Shown here: positions 1-6,926 of the stretch, in pieces
How the letters are laid out: every line of letters begins with the position of its first letter
Position numbering within the stretch: position 1 is the first letter of the stretch
Source: Caryophanales bacterium UBA2253
GTDB lineage: Bacteria; Bacillota_I; Bacilli_A; ML615J-28; CAG-698
Reading direction: 5' to 3'
DNA: 23,631 nucleotides
Assembly: GCA_002347755.1 (NCBI GenBank)
Contig: DDXT01000053.1
Coordinates: 1 to 23,631 of the forward strand
Translations under genes and position numbers: made by a program
The notes under the pieces: generated by a model
What the model saw: only the letters and a program-made list of their open reading frames with translations
Told to the model about the DNA's origin: nothing
Database searches by the model: none

Positions 1-31
1 TACCACCAACTAAGTTACAGGACCCTTTTTT

Positions 32-2818
32 TTAATGTTTTCTGCGCTTGATGATGAGGACTCCCAAGCCAAGAACGGCTAGAGGAAGGATGGCCGTCCC
101 GCCAAAACAACCCTTTTTGGTTGGGACTTCCGCGAGCCCTTGGTACAGAATCAAGGTTTCATGTTCCAAAATGCTGAGAGTCGCCCCCCCTGCGTAAGTT
201 TTGATGATTTCTTCGCTCACTTGGTTGGAATTTCCGACCAAGTTCCAACTTTCTTCGCCGGCTGGAAGTTTTAGTTGCAAGAAGTTGCCGTTGTTGTGAA
301 TGACCATGATGGTTCCCCAAGTGTCATCGTTAGCATAATTGGAAATGGTGTAAGCGATGATCCCGGTTTTGTCTTCATACACAAAATCAACGTTTTCGAT
401 GACCTCCGCCGCCGTGGTCATCCGAAAGGCCGGATGAGCTTTTCTCAGGGCAATGATTCCTTTGTAATAATCAAAGACGGATTTGTTGAGGTCGCGGGCT
501 TTGATGTCCCAGCGCAGTTGATTGACGCTATCCGGCGACTCATAGGAGTTGGAATCGTAACCGCCGGAAATGGCCGGTTTGGATCGCATAAACTCCACTC
601 CCGCGTGCAGGAAAGGAATTCCCTGAGAAGTAAGGACGATCGCATTGGCTTGTTTTTGCATTTCGTCAACGTATTGCCTTTGCGCAAAAGTAGTGGACAA
701 AAGCAGTTTGTCATAAAGAGTATTGTTGTCATGCGCGCTGACATAATTGATCGTCTTGGTTGGCGAAGTATGCCAAGCGGTTTCGTAAGAAACGTCTGAA
801 AGATCCAATCCCGGGAAGTCGATGCCGCCGACCACTCCGTATTTGATACGGTTGAGGATCTTTTCCGCGGTTCCGCCTTGAACGAATCCGCCTTCGGTTG
901 CATTGAAGACCGATCCTTTGATGCCGTCGCGGATGTCGTCATTGAAGGCCCCGACGTCAGGCATGTCTTCAAGATTGACTTTATCGGCAGCCAGGCTAGC
1001 GGGAAGGGTTGTGGTTCCCCCGTTCCATGGCTCTCCGTAAATCAGAATATTCTCATCGATGGCCTTTAAAGCGCTGGCCACCGCGTTCATGGTTTCTACA
1101 TCGTGCAGAGCCATCAAGTCAAAACGGAATCCGGAAATATTGTATTCAGTTGCCCAGAAGGCCGTAGAATCCACGATGAATTTCCGGACCATATAGCGTT
1201 CCGAGGCCGTTTCGTTTCCGGTTCCTGATCCGTTGGAGAAGGCTCCGGAGGCGGTCAGACGATGGAAGTACCCGGGAATGATCAGGTTGAAATTGGAATC
1301 GGCGCTCAAACCGGTATGGTTGTAAACAACATCCATGATAAGTCCGATGCCATTGTTCGCAAACGCTTGGGAAACCTGTTTCAATTCAGTGACGCGGGTC
1401 GTTCCATTATAAGGGTCAGTTGAATAAGATCCTTCCGGAACGTTGAAATTGAGCGGCATGTAGCCCCAATTGAAAATTCCGTCCAATTTATATTTGGCAT
1501 CAGTCAGTTGGGTTTCATCAACCACTCCAAAATCAAAGAACGGAAGCAGCTGAACATGGGTCACGCCCAATTCTTTGATGTGATCGAGGCCGGTGGAGAC
1601 CCCCTCAAAGGTTGTTCCTTCGACGGTCAGTCCCAGAAATTTTCCGCGATAAGCTTCCGGTCCGGTCCAGCTTGAGTGCGAAGTCAAATCCCGGACATGG
1701 AGTTCGTAAATGATGGCGTCAGTCGGATTGTCAATGTTATCCGGACGCGAGTCGTAAGTGAATCCGGTCGGATTAAGTTTCGAGAAGTCGACGATCATCC
1801 CGCGGATGCCGTTCACTCCCGCGCTTTTCGCATACGGGTCAATGGTTTCGAAGGTTTTTGTGCCGTTGGTTACGGTATAAGTGTAATATTTACCGTGCAA
1901 ATTTAGTTCCGAAGCATATTTCCAAGTGCCTTTTACATCTTTGACCATTTCAATGGTCGAGGTTTTCGTATCGCTTCCGCCCATTGTAGCCGGTGTTCCG
2001 GTATCATACAAGTTCAAAACGACGGAAGCAGAGATCGGCGCCCAAAGACGGAAAGACGTTCCGGTATCAGTTGCCACGGCTCCAAGATCATTGCCGTCGT
2101 AACCGTAAGCCGCTTCGAAGGCCGTCGAATCATAAATGCCGTCGAAAGTTACATCATAAGTTTTTAATCCGCTGGTGAAATTGGCCCGAAGTTCATAGGT
2201 TTTTCCAAAATCAACATTTTTGCCAAGCGTGATCTTGCCGGTGTTTTTGGTTATGACCATCGTCGTTGACAACAACACGCCGTCCTCATACAATGCCAAA
2301 TCCGGCGCCAAAAGCGCGGCGGTTAATTTAAATGTGACTTCGTTTTCCTTGGAAAAGAAGGCGGATTTGATTTTATCGGATCGGTCTGGTCCATTTGGAT
2401 CAGTCGGCGAATATCCCATTCTTTCATCTCCTTCCACGAAATAGACGTTAAGGATTCCCGCTTCGGAAGCCGCGGGAACAGTAATAAAGCGATCGGCGTC
2501 AATGTCCTTTTCGACCCAGGCGCCTTTCCGGAAGATGACTCCGATGCTGGATACTCCGGAGTATTTCGCGGCGGTCAGATCCACCGTCGCTACCACGCCC
2601 CAGTCGTCCTTGACCAAAGCCGAGTCAGCCTGATCAAAATTGACCTGTTCGCCGGCTCCGGCGAGTGGCCACAGCCAGATGTTCCAGCCCGCATCGTAGT
2701 CATCTGCGTACCGGTAATAGTGGATTTTCAACGTCGAAACCGTGCTCTCGACCGCCGCCAAACCCACCGGAATGATGGACAGCAGAAGCAGGATAATCAA
2801 AAAAATCCTTTTTTTCAT
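32..2818 (-). CDS. pulA: secreted, C-terminally anchored type I pullulanase (GH13)
   Basis: Hydrolyses alpha-1,6 branch links in pullulan, starch or glycogen outside the cell. The 928-residue product has a signal peptide (about 1-22, hydrophobic core then GLAA) and a CBM41 starch-binding domain (about 29-140, HYYRYADDYDAGW...W). A linker/beta domain (about 150-225) and a CBM48 domain (about 240-345, TSFRLWAP) follow, then the GH13 barrel (about 365-800). Conserved barrel regions are MDVVYNHTG (495-503), GFRFD with nucleophile D567, YGEPWNG with acid/base E596, and SAHDN with D697. The type I signature normally read YNWGYDP is FNWGYMP here (449-455). The C-terminus (903-928) is Gly-Cys, a hydrophobic helix and KRRKH, suggesting surface retention. 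The start is supported by AAAGGA 5 nt before the ATG. The gene is divergent from the uptake operon and has its own promoter. The family call is secure; the anchoring mode is inferred. Confidence 0.95.
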   Translation of the reverse strand: MKKRIFLIILLLLSIIPVGLAAVESTVSTLKIHYYRYADDYDAGWNIWLWPLAGAGEQVNFDQADSALVKDDWGVVATVDLTAAKYSGVSSIGVIFRKGAWVEKDIDADRFITVPAASEAGILNVYFVEGDERMGYSPTDPNGPDRSDKIKSAFFSKENEVTFKLTAALLAPDLALYEDGVLLSTTMVITKNTGKITLGKNVDFGKTYELRANFTSGLKTYDVTFDGIYDSTAFEAAYGYDGNDLGAVATDTGTSFRLWAPISASVVLNLYDTGTPATMGGSDTKTSTIEMVKDVKGTWKYASELNLHGKYYTYTVTNGTKTFETIDPYAKSAGVNGIRGMIVDFSKLNPTGFTYDSRPDNIDNPTDAIIYELHVRDLTSHSSWTGPEAYRGKFLGLTVEGTTFEGVSTGLDHIKELGVTHVQLLPFFDFGVVDETQLTDAKYKLDGIFNWGYMPLNFNVPEGSYSTDPYNGTTRVTELKQVSQAFANNGIGLIMDVVYNHTGLSADSNFNLIIPGYFHRLTASGAFSNGSGTGNETASERYMVRKFIVDSTAFWATEYNISGFRFDLMALHDVETMNAVASALKAIDENILIYGEPWNGGTTTLPASLAADKVNLEDMPDVGAFNDDIRDGIKGSVFNATEGGFVQGGTAEKILNRIKYGVVGGIDFPGLDLSDVSYETAWHTSPTKTINYVSAHDNNTLYDKLLLSTTFAQRQYVDEMQKQANAIVLTSQGIPFLHAGVEFMRSKPAISGGYDSNSYESPDSVNQLRWDIKARDLNKSVFDYYKGIIALRKAHPAFRMTTAAEVIENVDFVYEDKTGIIAYTISNYANDDTWGTIMVIHNNGNFLQLKLPAGEESWNLVGNSNQVSEEIIKTYAGGATLSILEHETLILYQGLAEVPTKKGCFGGTAILPLAVLGLGVLIIKRRKH

Positions 2819-2862
2819 AATGTTCCTTTCATCACTTGGTTATTCATTCGATCCTAAAATTC

Positions 2863-2891
2863 ATTTTACTACACATTCCGATTTATTTCAA
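2863..2891 (-). promoter_or_regulatory. promoter of the pullulanase gene
   Basis: Read on the minus strand, TTGAAA (2891-2886) and TAAAAT (2868-2863) are separated by exactly 17 nt, a good sigma-A-type promoter. The transcript would start near 2856, giving a leader of about 40 nt before the ATG at 2818. The -35 lies 12 nt from operator copy 1 (2904-2917). Confidence 0.75.
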
Positions 2892-2903
2892 TCGCAAAAG
2901 ATG

Positions 2904-2917
2904 TGTAACGGTTTGCA
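2904..2917 (-). promoter_or_regulatory. operator copy 1, LacI-family/cre-like
   Basis: TGTAACGGTTTGCA contains the decamer AAACCGTTAC in inverted orientation, facing the pullulanase promoter. It matches the catabolite-responsive element pattern TGWAANCGNTNWCA at all but two positions, and also resembles the sites of maltose regulators of the LacI family. The bound protein is not known from this window. The site is 12 nt upstream of the pullulanase -35. Confidence 0.65.
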
Positions 2918-2938
2918 CAAATGAAATCGCTTGCATAT
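2916..2938 (+). repeat. 23-bp direct repeat, copy 1
   Basis: A perfect 23-bp match to 3002-3024, with core ATGAAATCGCTTGCATAT. The copy starts inside operator 1. Its last bases contain TTGCAT, which serves as -35 only in copy 2; no -10 lies at a suitable distance here. Confidence 0.85.
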
Positions 2939-2950
2939 TGGAATTTGGGA

Positions 2951-2960
2951 AAACCGTTAC
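2951..2960 (+). promoter_or_regulatory. operator copy 2 (middle decamer)
   Basis: The decamer AAACCGTTAC, identical to the core of copy 3 and to the complement of copy 1. The flanking bases match less well than in the other two, lacking the outer TG and CA, so this may be a weaker or auxiliary site. Centres of the three copies are about 45 and 42 bp apart, roughly four helical turns each. Confidence 0.5.
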
Positions 2961-2989
2961 TTAAAGATGAAAAAAATAAGGAAATAATA

Positions 2990-3003
2990 TGCAAACCGTT
3001 ACA
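2990..3003 (+). promoter_or_regulatory. operator copy 3, LacI-family/cre-like
   Basis: TGCAAACCGTTACA is the near-exact inverse of copy 1 and lies 13 nt upstream of the -35 (3017-3022) of the uptake operon, mirroring the position of copy 1 relative to the pullulanase promoter. It matches the cre pattern except at two positions. A LacI/GalR-family maltose regulator or CcpA are both plausible. Confidence 0.65.
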
Positions 3004-3024
3004 CAAATGAAATCGCTTGCATAT
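3002..3024 (+). repeat. 23-bp direct repeat, copy 2
   Basis: Identical to 2916-2938. This copy begins within operator 3 and ends in the -35 hexamer TTGCAT, so the repeated block joins operator edge to promoter. It probably arose by local duplication of a regulatory segment. Confidence 0.85.
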
Positions 3025-3044
3025 AAAAATTTCCGTGCTAAAAT
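3017..3044 (+). promoter_or_regulatory. promoter of the maltodextrin uptake operon
   Basis: TTGCAT (3017-3022), a 16-nt spacer, then TAAAAT (3039-3044). Transcription would start near 3051 and leave a leader of about 52 nt. That leader carries a strong AGGAGGAG ribosome binding site (3091-3098), 4 nt before the ATG at 3103. Confidence 0.7.
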
Positions 3045-3102
3045 AAGAAAGCAATGAGATGTTGCCAGAAACTCTCTTTAATCTTTTTCAAGGAGGAGAA
3101 AA

Positions 3103-5526
3103 ATGAAGAAAAATCTTATCGTACTTTTCTTATCAATCGTTACTTTGTTCACGCTTTTTTTCACGATTGGTACGAAAATTAATGCCTCTGGTGTAACAGC
3201 GGCCGGAAAAGTTGTTTTCCATTACCAATTGTGGGATGGAGATTACTCAAGCTCAGGATTATGGACATGGAACACCGGAACCGGTGGAACCCAAGCTCCA
3301 GTCACCAGTACCGTAACTGATGATTTTGGCGGTGTTTATGAAATTAATGTCATGTCCGATGCTGGGGACGAAATTGGAATAATTCCTTTACGCAAGGACA
3401 TTACCTTAGATACCCGATGGAATTATCGTGAAACTCCGGATGGATATCACATTTTATTTGATGTGACTCCGCTGAAAAACGGAACTGTCTCCGAAATTCA
3501 CGTTTACTATTTCCAAGGCGGATATCAATCTTACTATGTAGCCGATCCTGCTAAAGTGAATGTTCTGTTGTGCTATTATGATCCAGCCGGAACTTACGAA
3601 GAAAATTTAGGAATTCATGCCTGGGGCGGATGGGAGAACTTCACCGAACCAGCATGGGCAACTCCGGCCCAAGTTTTCTCCGACGGCTTCAAGTCACCAG
3701 GAAATGTCAAGGGCGAAGCCGCCATGTTGCAGTTTACTCCTGACGGAGTCAAGGACCCTGGATTGTTGATTTACGCCGGAACCGATGCCACCAAGAAACA
3801 TGCTTCTTATGGAGACATCAAAGGATTCAAAGATTTGACGGCAGGAACCGTTCGTGTCCTCTATGTCACTGGCGGAAACGTATTTGACGGAGCCACCACT
3901 CGCGAACAATTCGTTGATGCCGCTTTCTCGTTTGATTTCATCCCGTTCGCATTGGCGACCTTGGACGGAACTTTTGCGAAAGACCCTCGGGTTGTGTTTG
4001 TAAAGACTTCCATTGCGGTTGCAACCAAAGAGAAGACCGGTGAAGAGACTTATTTCATCAGCGAAGTCATCGGCCAAGAAATCGTTGTGACCCCAAGCGA
4101 AGACGGATGGAAACTTCCGACTGATCTTCCAGTTTACACCACTTATGCCCCGACCGCCATTCCGGTCACCTGCAAAGGCAAAGTAGTATTCCATTATCAA
4201 AAATGGGATGGCAACTATACCGGAGTCGGCCTGTGGACCTGGGGAAGCGGAACCGACGGCTCAGCCAATGGCGTGGCAATGACCGGCGTTGACGACTTCG
4301 GATCGGTCATGGAAATCATGGTTGACGAGGATGCTGCCGACACCATCGGCATCATTCCGATCGGAGCTGACATCGGCGCCGACACTCGTTGGAATTATCG
4401 TGAGACCCCGGATGGCCAACAGATCAATTTTGATGTAACCGCCATCAAAGCCGGAACGGTTACGGAAATTCATGCTTATTACTTCCAAGGCGGATTGCAA
4501 CAAGTATTCGTTGCTGACCCAGCCAAAGCCAACATTCTCACCTTGTACTATGATAAAACCGGAACTTATGAAGCTAACCTCGGTGTTCATGCCTGGGGCG
4601 GATGGGAAAATTTCACTGAACCAGCATGGGCAACTCCAGTTCAGATTTTCGTGGATGGTTTCAAATCGCCGCTTGCTACCCCGGTACAGGGAAAAGCTGC
4701 CATGTTACAATTCACTCCGGACGGAGTTAAGAACCCAGGATTCTTGATTTACGCCGGAACCGATGAAACCAAGAAACACACTGGCGACATTTCTGGATTC
4801 CAGACCATGACCGCCGGTCAGGTTAAAGTCGTTTATGTCACCGTCGGAACCGTGTTTAACACCAGGATCGAGTTTGCACCGTTTGCGTTCGGCGGAACCG
4901 TCACTTTCGTTGACGTATACGGCGACGTTGAATATGTTCGCGATGTCATGAGTCTGATCGATCTTAAGACCTATTTCACCCTTAAACAAGGCGAAACTGT
5001 CGTTCCGATTTTACAGATTGACTACAACACTACGGCTGATTCAACCAACGAATTCGTTATCCAGTTAGCCGAAGCGAACGAATTGGACAATACCAAAGCT
5101 TACACATTGTATTTCAACAACGGGCTTGAAGGCGATTTATTGTTGACCGCTGAAATAGCTCTTGATCTTGATAGCGAAGCCCCAGTCATTACGCTGGTAG
5201 ACCCTGATACTGCCATCACCATTGACTTGGGAGAAAAATGGGACCAAGCCTTATTCCCTGTTTACCGGGTAACTGATAACCGCGATGCCAACCTTACCTC
5301 AAAGGTTTACGTTGCTCCGGGAGAAGGAACATTGGATACCAACCAAGTCGGCGAATATCCGATTACTTTGGAAGTCGTTGACGAATGGGGTAACGTGGGA
5401 CAATTGGAATTCACGATTACCGTTGTTGGACCAGAAGGCGGATGCAAGACCAATAGCGCAAGCATAATGGTCGGATTCGGCTTATTGGGACTTGTATTCT
5501 TCTTCAGACGAAGAAGATTTGCGTAA
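3103..5526 (+). CDS. surface-anchored starch-binding protein with duplicated CBM41-like unit
   Basis: A non-catalytic 807-residue protein, probably holding starch or maltodextrin at the cell surface. It has a signal peptide (about 1-29), unit A (about 36-285) and unit B (about 360-597). Each unit starts with a CBM41-like stretch (VVFHYQ.WDG.Y...GLWTW, then GIIP..., TRWNYRETPDG). Each continues with a second module (YYD..GTYE.NLG.HAWGGWENF, then MLQFTPDGVK). A linker domain (about 598-690) precedes an Ig-like DUF5011-type domain (about 692-775, SEAPVITLVD...VTDNRDANL...VVDEWGN). The tail GGC plus hydrophobic helix plus FRRRRFA (779-807) resembles the pullulanase tail. There is no glycosidase motif. 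It is first in the operon, 18 nt before malE. Binding of alpha-glucan is inferred from CBM41 similarity and context; I know no gene symbol. Confidence 0.8.
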   Translation: MKKNLIVLFLSIVTLFTLFFTIGTKINASGVTAAGKVVFHYQLWDGDYSSSGLWTWNTGTGGTQAPVTSTVTDDFGGVYEINVMSDAGDEIGIIPLRKDITLDTRWNYRETPDGYHILFDVTPLKNGTVSEIHVYYFQGGYQSYYVADPAKVNVLLCYYDPAGTYEENLGIHAWGGWENFTEPAWATPAQVFSDGFKSPGNVKGEAAMLQFTPDGVKDPGLLIYAGTDATKKHASYGDIKGFKDLTAGTVRVLYVTGGNVFDGATTREQFVDAAFSFDFIPFALATLDGTFAKDPRVVFVKTSIAVATKEKTGEETYFISEVIGQEIVVTPSEDGWKLPTDLPVYTTYAPTAIPVTCKGKVVFHYQKWDGNYTGVGLWTWGSGTDGSANGVAMTGVDDFGSVMEIMVDEDAADTIGIIPIGADIGADTRWNYRETPDGQQINFDVTAIKAGTVTEIHAYYFQGGLQQVFVADPAKANILTLYYDKTGTYEANLGVHAWGGWENFTEPAWATPVQIFVDGFKSPLATPVQGKAAMLQFTPDGVKNPGFLIYAGTDETKKHTGDISGFQTMTAGQVKVVYVTVGTVFNTRIEFAPFAFGGTVTFVDVYGDVEYVRDVMSLIDLKTYFTLKQGETVVPILQIDYNTTADSTNEFVIQLAEANELDNTKAYTLYFNNGLEGDLLLTAEIALDLDSEAPVITLVDPDTAITIDLGEKWDQALFPVYRVTDNRDANLTSKVYVAPGEGTLDTNQVGEYPITLEVVDEWGNVGQLEFTITVVGPEGGCKTNSASIMVGFGLLGLVFFFRRRRFA
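3208..3957 (+). repeat. intragenic tandem unit A
   Basis: Encodes residues about 36-285 of the starch-binding protein. It shares long nearly identical blocks with unit B, including TRWNYRETPDG, HAWGGWENFTEPAWATP and MLQFTPDGVK, and the DNA is visibly similar too. This is a within-gene duplication of a two-module segment. Confidence 0.85.
4180..4893 (+). repeat. intragenic tandem unit B
   Basis: Encodes residues about 360-597, the second copy of the two-module segment. It is slightly shorter than unit A at its end. A linker of about 75 residues (286-359) with no counterpart after unit B separates the copies. Confidence 0.85.
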
Positions 5527-5544
5527 GCGGAAAGGAGATATAAA

Positions 5545-6864
5545 ATGAAAAAAATAGTTGCTTTAATCTCCGCATTTGTGTTATTATTCATTATCGTTGG
5601 TTGCACCGCACCTACCACGTCAACCACCGGAGAATTAATCAAATTCGATGAAACTCAAGCAAAATCTCAAGTCATCAAAGTATGGATGGATGATACCGAG
5701 GGCGTGTTCATGGCCGAGATCATTCCGGCTTTCCAAGCTCTCAATCCGGGAATCACCGTTGAATTCCAACACATGGGAACCGTTGACGCTCGTGAAAAAT
5801 TGAAAACATACGGAAAATCCGGAAAAGGTGCCGATGTTTTCCAATTCCCTCATGACCACATGGCCCAAGCCATTCTGGATGATTTGGTTTATGTATTGCC
5901 AGATGCCATGAAGACTCGTTTGGAAGAACGCATTCTGCCGGTGGCGATGAACATCGCAACATCGTGCTATGACGATGAAACCGGAAGCTTCGAATGTGCA
6001 GCCGGAACCGAAAAACGTTTGTTCGCCGTTCCGATTTCCATCGAATCCGTCACCATTTATTATAACAAAGCTTTGGTAGCCGAAGCAGATCTGCCAACCA
6101 CTTTTGAAGAACTGCTGGCTGACTCGGCTGTTTATCGCGCGGCCAACGAAGGCAAACGCTATTTCGCCACCGGATCGCACTGGGCCGATGCTTATTTCTT
6201 GCAAGGCATTTACGGAGCATTCGGATGGACACCGTTTGGACCAAACCTGAGCGATGCTACCGAAGTTGGTTTTGAAGCCGCGGAATCCGTTGCAGCCATC
6301 CAATGGATGATTGACAACCTGAAACCGGAAGTAACCGGAGAAGGAACTCACAACTCCATCAATGGTTTGACTCTTTTCGAAGAAGGAACCTTGCCGTTCG
6401 TCATGACCGGCCCATGGAGCACTCAACAATTCCGTACGGCTGGAATTGATTTTGGAAACATTGTTCTTCCGACCATCAACGGAAACGCTCCGAAGACTTT
6501 CGCAGGCGCCCAAATGGTTTCGGTCTACAAGTATTCCAAAAACGCTGACGCGGCGATGAAGTTCGTTGAATTCTTGCAAAGCAATCAAGCGGCCGAGATC
6601 CTTTATCGGACTTCCGGGGATTGCCCAGCTTTGAAAGATACCATTCTTGATACCATTACCGGAATCCAAGACGATGCCGTCATTGCTACCATGTTGCAAC
6701 AATTGTCTACTTCCGTGCCAATGCCAACCATCCCAGAAGTCACTTACTACTGGGGACCAGCTGAATCAATGATGAAAAACATTTGGAATGCTGACGGAGT
6801 AATTGCCACTGAAGTAATTACCGCCGAAAAAGCCTATAAAGCAAGTAGAGATTTGGCATCTTAA
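5545..6864 (+). CDS. malE: maltodextrin-binding lipoprotein of ABC transporter
   Basis: Extracellular solute-binding protein (SBP family 1/8) delivering maltose or maltodextrins to MalFG. The 439-residue precursor has a lipoprotein signal with lipobox IIVGC (Cys20) and a Thr/Ser-rich linker. The typical fold follows: IKVWMDD...MAEIIPAFQALNPGITVEFQ near the N-terminus, ADVFQFPHDHMAQAI, LPTTFEELL, TGPWSTQQF and the C-terminal KFVEFLQSNQAAEILYRTSGDCPALKD region. Start: AAAGGAG at 5531-5537 before the ATG. It follows the starch-binding gene by 18 nt and precedes malF, with a strong hairpin between. It ends with tandem in-frame stops TAA TGA. The substrate is inferred from neighbours and family; other alpha-glucosides are possible. 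Confidence 0.9.
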   Translation: MKKIVALISAFVLLFIIVGCTAPTTSTTGELIKFDETQAKSQVIKVWMDDTEGVFMAEIIPAFQALNPGITVEFQHMGTVDAREKLKTYGKSGKGADVFQFPHDHMAQAILDDLVYVLPDAMKTRLEERILPVAMNIATSCYDDETGSFECAAGTEKRLFAVPISIESVTIYYNKALVAEADLPTTFEELLADSAVYRAANEGKRYFATGSHWADAYFLQGIYGAFGWTPFGPNLSDATEVGFEAAESVAAIQWMIDNLKPEVTGEGTHNSINGLTLFEEGTLPFVMTGPWSTQQFRTAGIDFGNIVLPTINGNAPKTFAGAQMVSVYKYSKNADAAMKFVEFLQSNQAAEILYRTSGDCPALKDTILDTITGIQDDAVIATMLQQLSTSVPMPTIPEVTYYWGPAESMMKNIWNADGVIATEVITAEKAYKASRDLAS

Positions 6865-6882
6865 TGAACTATAAGTGAAATT

Positions 6883-6904
6883 AGGTGGCCTTAACCGGCC
6901 ACCT
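6883..6904 (+). terminator. hairpin between malE and malF (attenuator/mRNA-stabilising)
   Basis: AGGTGGCC (6883-6890), a six-base loop TTAACC, then GGCCACCT (6897-6904): a perfect 8-bp GC-rich stem. Only a broken T tract follows (TGTTTCTT). It is better read as a partial terminator or a 3' end protector that raises MalE over MalFG than as a full stop. The malF ribosome binding site (6915-6920) is just outside it. Confidence 0.7.
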
Positions 6905-6926
6905 GTTTCTTATTAGGAGGTAAATT

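Noticed and set aside
20..33. T-rich run near the left edge as an intrinsic terminator
   Set aside because: GGACCC followed by T residues looks like a terminator tail, but no GGGTCC partner arm is present in the visible upstream bases, so it cannot be supported.
275..799. Plus-strand open frame of 174 codons within the pullulanase gene
   Set aside because: It overlaps the GH13 coding strand in antisense and its product resembles no family; the pullulanase motifs span this region on the other strand.
2931..2960. A second plus-strand promoter using TTGCAT of repeat copy 1
   Set aside because: No TATAAT-like hexamer lies 16-18 nt downstream; the bases there belong to operator copy 2.
2916..3024. 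Short CRISPR-like array from the repeated 23-mer
   Set aside because: Only two copies, embedded in promoter elements, with no cas genes in the window.
5635..6702. A 355-codon open frame on the minus strand inside malE
   Set aside because: It lies entirely opposite a well-supported gene, its translation has no recognisable domain, and there is no promoter or ribosome binding site evidence. It is a composition shadow.
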